This document shows positions 17,308 through 24,783 of a stretch of 64,000 nucleotides of DNA, piece by piece. The position numbers were made by a program, and so were the translations under genes. This DNA is from Cernens ardua. GTDB taxonomy: Bacteria > Pseudomonadota > Gammaproteobacteria > Pseudomonadales > Halomonadaceae. Each line of letters starts with the position of its first letter. Position 1 is the first letter of the stretch. A model generated the notes under the pieces. It searched no databases. It was not told the origin of the DNA and saw only the letters and a program-made list of their open reading frames with translations. The DNA is taken from assembly GCF_051251085.1 (NCBI RefSeq), contig NZ_JBPCZH010000002.1, positions 434,001 through 498,000 on the forward strand, read 5' to 3'.

Positions 17308-18486
17308 ATGGCGGTTACTTTGCAAAGCGAGAAGGTTATGTCGAAACCTGTACCGGATGATAAAAACGTCCAGACAACACGTTCACAGGAGACTTCAGCT
17401 TCTTCTGGCCAATCGGGAAGGTTGTTGGTTGTTGTGGCGGCGTTGTTTATTATTATTGGTGGCCTGAAATTGGGGAGTGACCTTGTCATTCCTATCTTAC
17501 TGAGCCTTTTTGTCGCCGTTCTATTGGCCCAACCCACACGTTGGTTAACCAAAAAGAAGGTGCCCCCTACACTGGCTGTTCTAATTGTTATCGTTGTGGC
17601 ATGCGTTTTATTCGGATTGGTGTCATTACTGATTGGCTCCCAGTTGGCTCAATTCAGTGATCAAATGCCGATGTTTGCACATCGCCTTAGCGCTCTCTAC
17701 AACCAGGGCCTGTCTACTGTGCAGCATTGGGGCTTACCGGTGGATCGTAATGAAATTTCCCAACGTTTTGATCCTTCCCAATTGGTTCACTATGTACCTT
17801 CATTACTCAGCAGTGTAGGCAGTACGCTGTCACAAACGGTCGTCATTATAATCATGGCTGTGTTCATGATTTTTGAAATTCTGGATTTCCCCAAGAAACT
17901 CAGTGCCGCTTTCTCACAGGCAGAAAACAGTATTGAACAGTTCACCCAGTTTTCGAATAGCCTGACACGTTATTTGATCGTTAAATGTGAAGTCGGTCTA
18001 ATATGCGGTGTGGCAACCACAATTGCCTGCTGGTGTCTGGGTGTGCAGTTTGCGCTAATTTGGGGGGTGTTGGCGTTTATGCTTAACTTTATCCCTAATA
18101 TTGGTGCTTTTTTGTCAGCCATTCCGCCAGTTCTGTTAACGTTGGTAATGCCGGATGGCGGCTTCGTGACCGCCATTATCTTGGCCGCCATTCTATTCAC
18201 CGTACACTTTACGGCCGGTAATCTTATCGAACCTCGTTTGATGGGGCATGCCTTGGGTATTTCTACCCTGATGGCCTTTATGTCCCTGATTATATGGGGG
18301 TGGATACTGGGGCCCATTGGCCTGATCCTGTCAGTGCCCCTGACCATGTCCCTCAAAATCGTATGCGAGTGCCATCCAAGTACACGTTGGTTTTCCGTCA
18401 TGATTGGCCCTGCTGATGAGCACGAACCAAAAAAGAAGGATTCTAAAAATCAGCCTGGCAAAAATCAAAAGTCTAAAACAGGCTGA
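17308..18486 (+). CDS. AI-2E family transporter (permease)
   Basis: Integral membrane protein of the AI-2E/PerM family, whose members are proposed to export small molecules or exchange ions. The 392 residues carry a polar N-terminal ~40 residues, eight predicted helices, the long cytosolic loop FDPSQLVHYVPSLLSSVG, and family motifs LNFIPNIGAFLSAIPPVLL and GNLIEPRLMGHALGISTLMAFMSLIIWGWILGPIGLILSVPLT. The tail is Lys-rich. The start may be the ATG at 17308 or the ATG at 17338, which has GAAGG only two bases upstream; I keep the longer form. It ends before a bidirectional terminator shared with trxA. Function beyond family is unknown. Confidence 0.92.
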   Translation: MAVTLQSEKVMSKPVPDDKNVQTTRSQETSASSGQSGRLLVVVAALFIIIGGLKLGSDLVIPILLSLFVAVLLAQPTRWLTKKKVPPTLAVLIVIVVACVLFGLVSLLIGSQLAQFSDQMPMFAHRLSALYNQGLSTVQHWGLPVDRNEISQRFDPSQLVHYVPSLLSSVGSTLSQTVVIIIMAVFMIFEILDFPKKLSAAFSQAENSIEQFTQFSNSLTRYLIVKCEVGLICGVATTIACWCLGVQFALIWGVLAFMLNFIPNIGAFLSAIPPVLLTLVMPDGGFVTAIILAAILFTVHFTAGNLIEPRLMGHALGISTLMAFMSLIIWGWILGPIGLILSVPLTMSLKIVCECHPSTRWFSVMIGPADEHEPKKKDSKNQPGKNQKSKTG

Positions 18487-18650
18487 AACTGCCTATGGGT
18501 TAAATGGACTGATGTGAAAAAAGGGTAGGGTAAGATATGAAATAGTAGTGAGCAGGATAAGCGAGGGTAGCATTGAAGTAGTGAGCCTTGAAAACAGTGC
18601 ACAAGGTATGCTCTCAATATTTTGCTCTTAAGGATTTTCCCAACCCCATC

Positions 18651-18685
18651 AAAAAAGCCGTGAGGCAGTGCCCCACGGCTTTTTT
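18651..18685. terminator. Bidirectional terminator between the AI-2E gene and trxA
   Basis: Symmetric hairpin with an A6 tract, GCCGTG stem, CACGGC and a T6 tract. The A and T tracts make it work on both strands, ending the AI-2E transcript (plus) and trxA (minus), which converge here. The stem can extend inward through GGC/GCC. Confidence 0.92.
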
Positions 18686-18739
18686 GCCAATGTCACAGGT
18701 TTTCACCCAGACATTACAGCCCGTCAAAAGGCTGACTGA

Positions 18740-19063
18740 TCAAGCGTTTTGATCAATGAACTGCGCCAGCTGCGTTTTGGATTGAGCGCCTACCAGTGAG
18801 GCGATCTTGCTACCATCCTTGAACATGATGACGGTAGGCACACCGCGTACACCTTGTTCAGAAGCAATGTCAGCAGCATCATCAACATTGATGCTCACCA
18901 CTTTCAGGTTATCTGAACGTTCTTCGGCAACCTCTTCAACAACAGGGGCCATCATTTTACAAGGACCACACCAGGGTGCCCAGAATTTCAATAGTACAGG
19001 TTTGTCAGACTGCAGAACTTCCTGATCGAAATTGCTGCTGGTGACATCTACGTTATTGGCCAT
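18740..19063 (-). CDS. trxA: Thioredoxin 1
   Basis: Small cytosolic thiol-disulfide reductase that reduces ribonucleotide reductase, PAPS reductase and others. The 107 residues match E. coli TrxA, with the active site WCGPC at 31-35 inside KFWAPWCGPCKMMAP, and the conserved cis-Pro in RGVPTVIMFKDG. I chose the ATG at 19063 because GGAGG precedes it at the right distance; an extension to 19123 would add 20 unconserved residues. In many proteobacteria rho follows trxA, but here a terminator follows directly. Its upstream region has a striking tandem repeat (19154-19238). Confidence 0.97.
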   Translation of the reverse strand: MANNVDVTSSNFDQEVLQSDKPVLLKFWAPWCGPCKMMAPVVEEVAEERSDNLKVVSINVDDAADIASEQGVRGVPTVIMFKDGSKIASLVGAQSKTQLAQFIDQNA

Positions 19064-19153
19064 CTCGACCTCCATAATTAATGACAGGCGTTTCGGTTGA
19101 AGCGCGTCGGATACGTTGATCATATCACTGATGCGCTGTGGGGCAAACCATCA

Positions 19154-19238
19154 CCTTGATGCAACAAACTATCGCCTCGATGCAATAAACTAAGCGCCTT
19201 GATGCGATACACTAGGCGCTTGATGCAAACGCACTAGG
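19154..19238. repeat. Four-copy degenerate 22-bp tandem repeat upstream of trxA
   Basis: Units start at about 19154, 19175, 19197 and 19219 (21, 22, 22 and 20 bp). All share CTTGATGC or CTCGATGC followed by a CACTAGG- or AAACTA-like end. The array ends about 90 bp upstream of the trxA start codon, in its expected promoter region. The period is close to two helical turns. Further upstream, AATGCTGTAAATCGAT (19256) recurs with one change at 19318. Confidence 0.85.
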
Positions 19239-19351
19239 AAAACTGATTCTCTCCCAATGCTGTAAATCGATCAATATCGTCTGACTGAATTCCTTTACCT
19301 TTCAGCTAGAGTAAATAAATGCTGTAAGTCGATTCTCTTCGAAACATGTTT

Positions 19352-20140
19352 TTAAAAAAAGAATTTAAAAGCGTAGTTTATTCCCAGCCCCAAAAGCAGC
19401 AACGTAAGAATCCAGCGTAACAGGTTGGCCGGCATTCGTTGTGCAATGACTGCACCAAGGTGAATAGCAGGCACTGAGCCAATCAGCAATGCAACAAGAA
19501 GTGTGAAGTCAACATTGCCCATCAGTAAATGGCCACCCCCTGCCACAAAGGTCAAGGGTACGGCATGCGCCAGGTCAGTACCGACAATTTTATTGGGTGT
19601 CAGACGTGAGTAGAGAAGGAGTAATACGGCTGTACCAAAAACTCCCGCGCCGACTGATGAAAGCGTGACACACACACCCAGAATGACACCGGAAAGAATG
19701 GTGAGAGGCGTTGCGTAACGGCTAACCCAGGCATCATGACGTTGTGCCAGGCGCGTTAGCGGTGTACGTAATATCAGTAAAATGGCAGTGACGACCAGCA
19801 TTATACCCAACATACCCGTCAGTAAAGAGGCGTAGGCATGTTTGTCAGCTGAAAAATGGTGCAGTAGCGCAATAGTGACAAAAGTGGCTGGCAAGCTTCC
19901 GCAGCACAGCCTTGCCATGATCGCCCAATCCACATTGCCGCGGCGCTGATGACTAATCAATCCACTGATCTTGGTAATGGCGGCATACAACAAATCTGTA
20001 CCGATAGCCATTTGAGGCGGAATCCCCATTGCCAAAAGGAGCGGCGTCATCAATGACCCGCCCCCTACGCCTGTACACCCCATCAAAATGCCGACCCCGG
20101 CGCCGGCTATGATGTAAAACAGAAATTGTGTTAAATGCAT
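19352..20140 (-). CDS. TSUP family permease (TauE/SafE sulfite exporter family)
   Basis: Membrane protein of the TSUP family, whose members move sulfite, sulfolactate, sulfur-containing organics and related anions. The 262 residues show about eight helices and the two repeat signatures GAGVGILMGCTGVGGGSLMTPLLLAMGIPPQMAIGTDLLY-like (seen in parts) and GVCVTLSSVGAGVFGTAVLLLLYSRLTPNKIVGTDLAH. It is divergently transcribed from cysB with a 166-bp shared region, which suggests that CysB may control it and that its substrate is linked to cysteine/sulfur metabolism; that link is inference from position only. Confidence 0.9.
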   Translation of the reverse strand: MHLTQFLFYIIAGAGVGILMGCTGVGGGSLMTPLLLAMGIPPQMAIGTDLLYAAITKISGLISHQRRGNVDWAIMARLCCGSLPATFVTIALLHHFSADKHAYASLLTGMLGIMLVVTAILLILRTPLTRLAQRHDAWVSRYATPLTILSGVILGVCVTLSSVGAGVFGTAVLLLLYSRLTPNKIVGTDLAHAVPLTFVAGGGHLLMGNVDFTLLVALLIGSVPAIHLGAVIAQRMPANLLRWILTLLLLGLGINYAFKFFF

Positions 20141-20306
20141 ATCACGCTCTTTGGGAAATAACCTGACCGATTGGTCATGTAAGCATATAGTAATAACGAG
20201 GAAGCAAATTAAAGCTATAATGTTATAGCTTAAAAGACTGATTGTTCATGATTTTATTCCTTGATAGCATTAGCCAATAAAATCGGCCTCTGAGGAGCAT
20301 TCAGCG

Positions 20307-21281
20307 TTGAAACTTCAACAATTGCGTTATGTCTGGGAAGTCTCCCGTCATAATCTTAATGTTTCGGCTACTGCCCAGAGCCTTTTTACTTCTCAGCCGG
20401 GAATTTCCAAGCAAATCCGATTGCTGGAAGGTGAACTGGGGGTGGAAATCTTCGCTCGAAGCGGTAAACATCTCACTCGCGTCACCCCTGCGGGGCAATC
20501 CGTGATCGATTTGGCGGGGCAGGTGTTGCGCACCGTCGAAAATATCAAGCAGGTAGCACAGGAACACAGCGATGACCGCCGCGGTGAGCTCACCATTGCC
20601 ACCACCCATACGCAGGCTCGTTATGCATTGCCAGAGGTCATTCATGCCTTTGGTGAACGGTATCCCGGTATTACCCTTCACATGCATCAAAGTGACCCGC
20701 GTCAAATTGCCCAGTTGGTAGTCGATGGCAAGGCAGATTTCGCTATTTGCACGGAAGCACTCTCCCTTTATAACGACTTGGTTATTCTTCCTTTATATCG
20801 CTGGAACCGCAGTATTCTTGTGCCTGAAGATCATCCTTTTGCAAAACTACAAGAGGGCGAGTTGACACTGGATATGCTGGCCACTGTGCCTCTGGTTACC
20901 TACACCAAAGGCTTTACCGGGCGTTCCCGACTCGATGACGCCTTTCGAGCCAAAGGGTTAACCGCCAATGTCGTACTAACGGCAGCCGATGCAGATGTGA
21001 TCAAGACGTACGTCAAGCTGGGGATGGGTGTGGGTATCGTGGCGCACATGGCTGCAGAGGAATATACGCCGGGACTGGTTGCTGTGGATGCTTCCCATTT
21101 GTTTGATTACTCATTGACCAGTGTTGGTATTCGACGTGGCACATTCCTGCGCCGTTATATGCTTGATTTCCTTGAGCGTCTTGCTCCGCATCTTGACAGG
21201 GATCGTGTTGAGGCAGCCATGATGTCAGGTATCGGCGAAGAGTCGGCCGTATTCGACAATGTAGAAATTCCGATTCGGTGA
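20307..21281 (+). CDS. cysB: LysR-type regulator CysB
   Basis: Master activator of sulfate assimilation and cysteine synthesis, responding to N-acetylserine/O-acetylserine and sulfide or sulfate. The 324 residues match E. coli CysB in length. The winged helix is at 1-60 (MKLQQLRYVWEVSRHNLNVS...SQPGISKQIRLLE). The inducer/sulfate-site segment IATTHTQARYALPE has Thr100, Thr102 and Gln103 at the same numbers as in the characterised enterobacterial proteins. It starts with TTG, preceded by GAGGAG. The divergent neighbour is a TSUP permease, a plausible target. Identification is near certain. Confidence 0.96.
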   Translation: MKLQQLRYVWEVSRHNLNVSATAQSLFTSQPGISKQIRLLEGELGVEIFARSGKHLTRVTPAGQSVIDLAGQVLRTVENIKQVAQEHSDDRRGELTIATTHTQARYALPEVIHAFGERYPGITLHMHQSDPRQIAQLVVDGKADFAICTEALSLYNDLVILPLYRWNRSILVPEDHPFAKLQEGELTLDMLATVPLVTYTKGFTGRSRLDDAFRAKGLTANVVLTAADADVIKTYVKLGMGVGIVAHMAAEEYTPGLVAVDASHLFDYSLTSVGIRRGTFLRRYMLDFLERLAPHLDRDRVEAAMMSGIGEESAVFDNVEIPIR

Positions 21282-21606
21282 ATGTAGCCACCATTTTTCT
21301 ACTTTTTTCGACGCGGCATATGGTTTTGCCCACATAAAGTGACGGCAGTTTACAGTTTCACAACAGTTTAGCGCTGTCACTCTGTGCGTGTTCAAGGCAC
21401 TATAAGTATACAAGTAAGGGTGGCCTGAATACCCTGATGAATTATTTCGGGCATGAGTGCAGAGGCGGTGAGGGTAGTGCGCCTGAAGAGTGTCAGGAAG
21501 CACTCTGACTGTGCATGCTCACATGGCTTGAAGAGTGCACAGGCAGGGTTTGACCGGTATCCATTTATGCCACTCACATTCACACAGCACAGAGACGAGT
21601 TTCTGT
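21282..21606. other. Spacer between cysB and opgD
   Basis: 325 bp. No gene is supported, although the opgD reading frame extends back to 21535 without homology. The right half has degenerate repeats: CCTGAAGAGTGTCAGG near 21483 resembles CTTGAAGAGTGCACAGG near 21528. The opgD promoter must lie here, but no clear -35/-10 pair was found. Confidence 0.4.
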
Positions 21607-23274
21607 ATGGATCGTAGATCACTACTTAAAGCTTCATTGGCGGTCGCCACCTATTGTGGTGTGCCGTCTCTGGCGGGATACACCAACTCCGCCGTCGCCG
21701 CAGAGTCATCGATTGCCGATGGAAAGCCTTTATCCTTCAGCTTCGATATACTGAAACAACATGCTCAACAATTGTCTTCTGAGGATTATGGTGGTGCGCC
21801 TTCCCCCTTACCGGCCACGCTAGCGAATCTGGACCCGCTTTCCTATCAGAAAATCCAGTATGATCCCGATCATTCACTGTGGCACAATCTCAGAAATCGC
21901 ACGCTGGATGTGCAGTTCTTTCACGTTGGCATGGGCTTCAAGCGTCGTGTGCGCATGTTCTCATTGGATCCGGCTACACATAAATCCCGTGAGATACATT
22001 TCCGTCCTGATCTCTTTGCCTATAAAGGAACAGGAGTGGATGTCAGCCAGATCAGCCATGACCAACAGCTGGGTTTTGCCGGTTTCCGGGTCTTCGAAAA
22101 ACCGCAGCTGGACAGCCATGACTTTCTGTCATTTTTAGGTGCGAGCTACTTTCGTGCTGATGGTGGGGACGGTCAATATGGTCTTTCAGCACGTGGATTG
22201 GCCATTGATACCTTTTACCAGAATAAGGCGGAAGAGTTTCCTGACTTCGTCGCGTTCTGGATTGAAACCCCTGAACCCTCCTCTGCGACGACATTTACCG
22301 TTTACGCCTTGCTTGATAGCCCCAGTGCAACAGGTGCCTACCGTTTCGTAATGCATTGCGACAATGGCAAAGTACGCATGGATATTGACGCCAACATCTA
22401 TGCACGTGAGGATATTGGGCAGCTTGGTGTGGCACCCATGACCAGTATGTTCAGTTGTGGCACCAATGATCGCCGTGCCTGCATGACCTTCCACCCTCAG
22501 ATTCACGACTCTGACCGCTTGTCCATGTGGCGCGGAAATGGTGAATGGATTTGTCGCCCGCTGGATAATCCTGAGCATATTCAATTCAACGCTTTTGCTG
22601 ATGAAAATCCCAAGGGCTTTGGATTACTGCAGTTGGACCGTGATTTCGCCTCTTATCAGGATACGGTCGATGGCTATAATCGTCGTCCCTCCTTATGGGT
22701 CGAGCCCCGTAGCGAGTGGGGCAAAGGGTCGATTGACCTGATGGAACTGCCGACGACGGGTGAAACACTGGACAATATCGTTTGTTTCTGGAATCCCGCC
22801 GAAGCGATCAAGAAGGGCAGTGCCCATCACTTTGCCTACCGCCTTTATTGGTCACCTACACCGCCGTTCAAATCACCTCTGGCGAACGTGTATGCGACAC
22901 GCGATGGCATTGGTGGCTTTACCGAAGGGTGGGCACCGGGCGAGCACTGGCCGACTACCTGGGCTCGTCGTTTTGCCGTTGATTTCGTTGGTGACACTTT
23001 GAATCTGCCTGAAGGACAGGGTATTGATCCACAGATTTCCGTGTCATCAGGTGAAGCCAAGTCTATACAGGTTCTGCAGATACCAGAGATAAAAGGGTAC
23101 CGTGTGCTGTTCGATTGGTATCCCAACAATGCCTCTACAGACCCAGTCAATATGCGCCTGTACCTTAAATCCTCTGCGGGTAATACGTTAAGTGAAACCT
23201 GGTTGTACCAGTACTTTCCCCCTGCGCCCGCAGACCGTCGCTATCCGGACTGGCCTGCTGGCAAGCATGATTGA
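21607..23274 (+). CDS. opgD: Glucans biosynthesis protein D, Tat-exported
   Basis: Periplasmic protein that shapes osmoregulated periplasmic glucans, influencing branching or linkage in the backbone. The 555 residues match E. coli OpgD (551) almost throughout. The N-terminus MDRRSLLKASLAVATYCG is a twin-arginine signal (Arg3-Arg4) followed by an Ala-rich cleavage region near AVAAES. Conserved blocks include QFFHVGMGFKRRVRMFSLDP, DLGFAGFRVF-like, NDRRACMTFHPQIHDSDRLSMWRGNGEW and FGLLQLDRDFASYQD. The start is set by the signal peptide; only GACGAG is seen upstream. Neither opgG nor opgH is in the window. A LysR gene follows 18 bp later and may be cotranscribed. Confidence 0.96.
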   Translation: MDRRSLLKASLAVATYCGVPSLAGYTNSAVAAESSIADGKPLSFSFDILKQHAQQLSSEDYGGAPSPLPATLANLDPLSYQKIQYDPDHSLWHNLRNRTLDVQFFHVGMGFKRRVRMFSLDPATHKSREIHFRPDLFAYKGTGVDVSQISHDQQLGFAGFRVFEKPQLDSHDFLSFLGASYFRADGGDGQYGLSARGLAIDTFYQNKAEEFPDFVAFWIETPEPSSATTFTVYALLDSPSATGAYRFVMHCDNGKVRMDIDANIYAREDIGQLGVAPMTSMFSCGTNDRRACMTFHPQIHDSDRLSMWRGNGEWICRPLDNPEHIQFNAFADENPKGFGLLQLDRDFASYQDTVDGYNRRPSLWVEPRSEWGKGSIDLMELPTTGETLDNIVCFWNPAEAIKKGSAHHFAYRLYWSPTPPFKSPLANVYATRDGIGGFTEGWAPGEHWPTTWARRFAVDFVGDTLNLPEGQGIDPQISVSSGEAKSIQVLQIPEIKGYRVLFDWYPNNASTDPVNMRLYLKSSAGNTLSETWLYQYFPPAPADRRYPDWPAGKHD

Positions 23275-23292
23275 TACAGAGTTTCCACCCGT

Positions 23293-24180
23293 ATGAATCA
23301 ATTGGATGAAATGCGCGCATTTGCCGCTGTCGTTGATACCTTGAGTATTACTGAAGCGGCAATCCGACTTGGGCAATCCAAGCAGGTGATCAGTAAACGC
23401 CTGCAAAATTTGGAGGCCAGGCTAGGGGTACGATTATTGAATCGTACAACCCGGCGTATCCATCCAACGGCGCTTGGGCTGGAGTATGCAGAGCAGGTCA
23501 ATGACATCCTGGCACGAATTGATGACGCCGAGCGTCAGGTTGGCCTGCAGCGCGATACGGTGAGGGGGAATTTGCGGGTAACGGCTCCCATGAGCTTCAC
23601 CCTGATCCGTCTGCGCGAAGTGGTGGCTGAATTTGTGAAAGCGCATCCGGAGGTATCGCTCACGCTTGAATTGAATGACAAGTGTGTCGATCTTCTGGAT
23701 GTGGGGTTCGACATGGCCATCAGGGTAGGGGATTTGGCCGATTCATCGTTGGTTGCCCGGCGATTGTGTCAATTTTCGACGGTTACCTGTGCCAGTCCGG
23801 AGTATCTGCAAAAAAATGCTGCTCCAGAGCGCCTCGAACAATTGCATGATCATCAGTGCCTTGCCTATGGACATCAGCCACAGGCGCTGTGGCACTTTTC
23901 TCAGGATCAGCACAAAATTCACTTGCCGATCAAGGGTAATTTTCATGCCAATAATGGTGAAATGCTGTGTGATATGGCAGTAGCTGGCTTGGGAATTACG
24001 CAACTTCCCAGTTTTATCGTCGAACAGGCGCTTAGTGAAGGCAAACTGGTGCCTGTACTGGAAGCGTTCAACCCTGGAAGTTCTGCGGTCAGTGCGGTGT
24101 ATCCTCAACACAAGGAAGCCTCATGCCCAATGAGAGCTTTTATCGACTTTCTACTCGACAAGTTGGAAGATCATGAGTAA
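23293..24180 (+). CDS. LysR family transcriptional regulator
   Basis: DNA-binding regulator of unknown target. The 295 residues have the LysR winged helix at 1-60 (MNQLDEMRAFAAVVDTLSITEAAIRLGQSKQVISKRLQNLEARLGVRLLNRTTR, seen in parts) and a substrate-binding domain from ~90 that contains FDMAIRVGDLADSSLVARRL, typical of the DmlR/AaeR-like subgroup. It is only 18 bp after opgD with no terminator between, so readthrough is likely. LysR genes usually sit opposite their target, but here no divergent partner exists. No effector can be inferred. Confidence 0.92.
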   Translation: MNQLDEMRAFAAVVDTLSITEAAIRLGQSKQVISKRLQNLEARLGVRLLNRTTRRIHPTALGLEYAEQVNDILARIDDAERQVGLQRDTVRGNLRVTAPMSFTLIRLREVVAEFVKAHPEVSLTLELNDKCVDLLDVGFDMAIRVGDLADSSLVARRLCQFSTVTCASPEYLQKNAAPERLEQLHDHQCLAYGHQPQALWHFSQDQHKIHLPIKGNFHANNGEMLCDMAVAGLGITQLPSFIVEQALSEGKLVPVLEAFNPGSSAVSAVYPQHKEASCPMRAFIDFLLDKLEDHE

Positions 24181-24783
24181 GTGTTAGAAGAACGGCTTAC
24201 CAATAGGAGTGTGTTAGTCCACTATTGGGCTAAATAGTCAACGTACGGCCAGTCCTATGTTTTTATTTCCTTTCGCGCCTTTTTTGTCTATTATTTCCTA
24301 CCGGTTTTTCTGAGAAACTATTCATTAAGCTAGTTTGCAGGTTGGCTAATGGGTATCAGGCACGATTTTATCGGCCTTTTGTGTGTAGCGTTAATCTGTG
24401 TTTGCCTACTTTCGGCAAAGCTGTTTGTGTTTTGCTTTATGTATTGTATCGGCGGTATTGACGACCTATTCATCGTATCAAAATGTATATTAAATACATT
24501 AACTTCAAGGCATTCCAGGTTTGTTTTGAAAACGAATAACGGCTCTTTACTATATTATAAAGAATGAGTACAACACCTGTTTTTTCAAGGGCGATACTGT
24601 AATCATACACTTTCATTCGTCTGAACATTGCGTCTGATAATCCTTGGTAAGGAAAGTATTATAAATATTTGAGCTAATAAAAAAAGGAGGTTTTTATAAA
24701 AAAATAGGTAACACTTGCCTGATAAATGCTTTTGATATTCGTCAATATGCGAATTAAATAATAAATGATAACAGGAGAGTAAA
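24181..24783. other. AT-rich spacer before the ABC exporter
   Basis: 603 bp, clearly more AT-rich than neighbouring spacers. It contains a short inverted repeat after the LysR gene (CCAATAG about 24200, CTATTGG about 24222), pyrimidine-rich tracts around 24255-24320, and the operator-like palindrome at 24482-24500. An open frame at 24349-24567 (72 codons, hydrophobic start) has no family signature and weak ribosome-site support, so it is not called. Confidence 0.5.
24482..24500. promoter_or_regulatory. Palindrome, candidate operator
   Basis: AATGTAT and ATACATT flank a five-base AT centre, about 284 bp before the ABC exporter start. It resembles the inner part of a LexA box (TGTATAT...ATACA) but lacks the CTG/CAG edges, so it is not called LexA. 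A loose TTGAAA (24526) and TATATT (24551) pair lies downstream with a 19-base spacer. Confidence 0.35.

Noticed and set aside
19154..19238. CRISPR array, because of regular repeats.
   Set aside because: Units are adjacent and degenerate without spacers, and there are no cas genes.
24482..24500. LexA box.
   Set aside because: The outer CTG and CAG triplets, essential for LexA recognition in gammaproteobacteria, are absent.
24349..24567. A 72-codon open frame with a hydrophobic start and a GG, just upstream of the ABC exporter; could be a bacteriocin-like precursor.
   Set aside because: Weak ribosome site, no leader-peptide signature with a double-glycine cleavage context, and the ABC protein lacks a C39 peptidase. 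Likely chance in AT-rich DNA.
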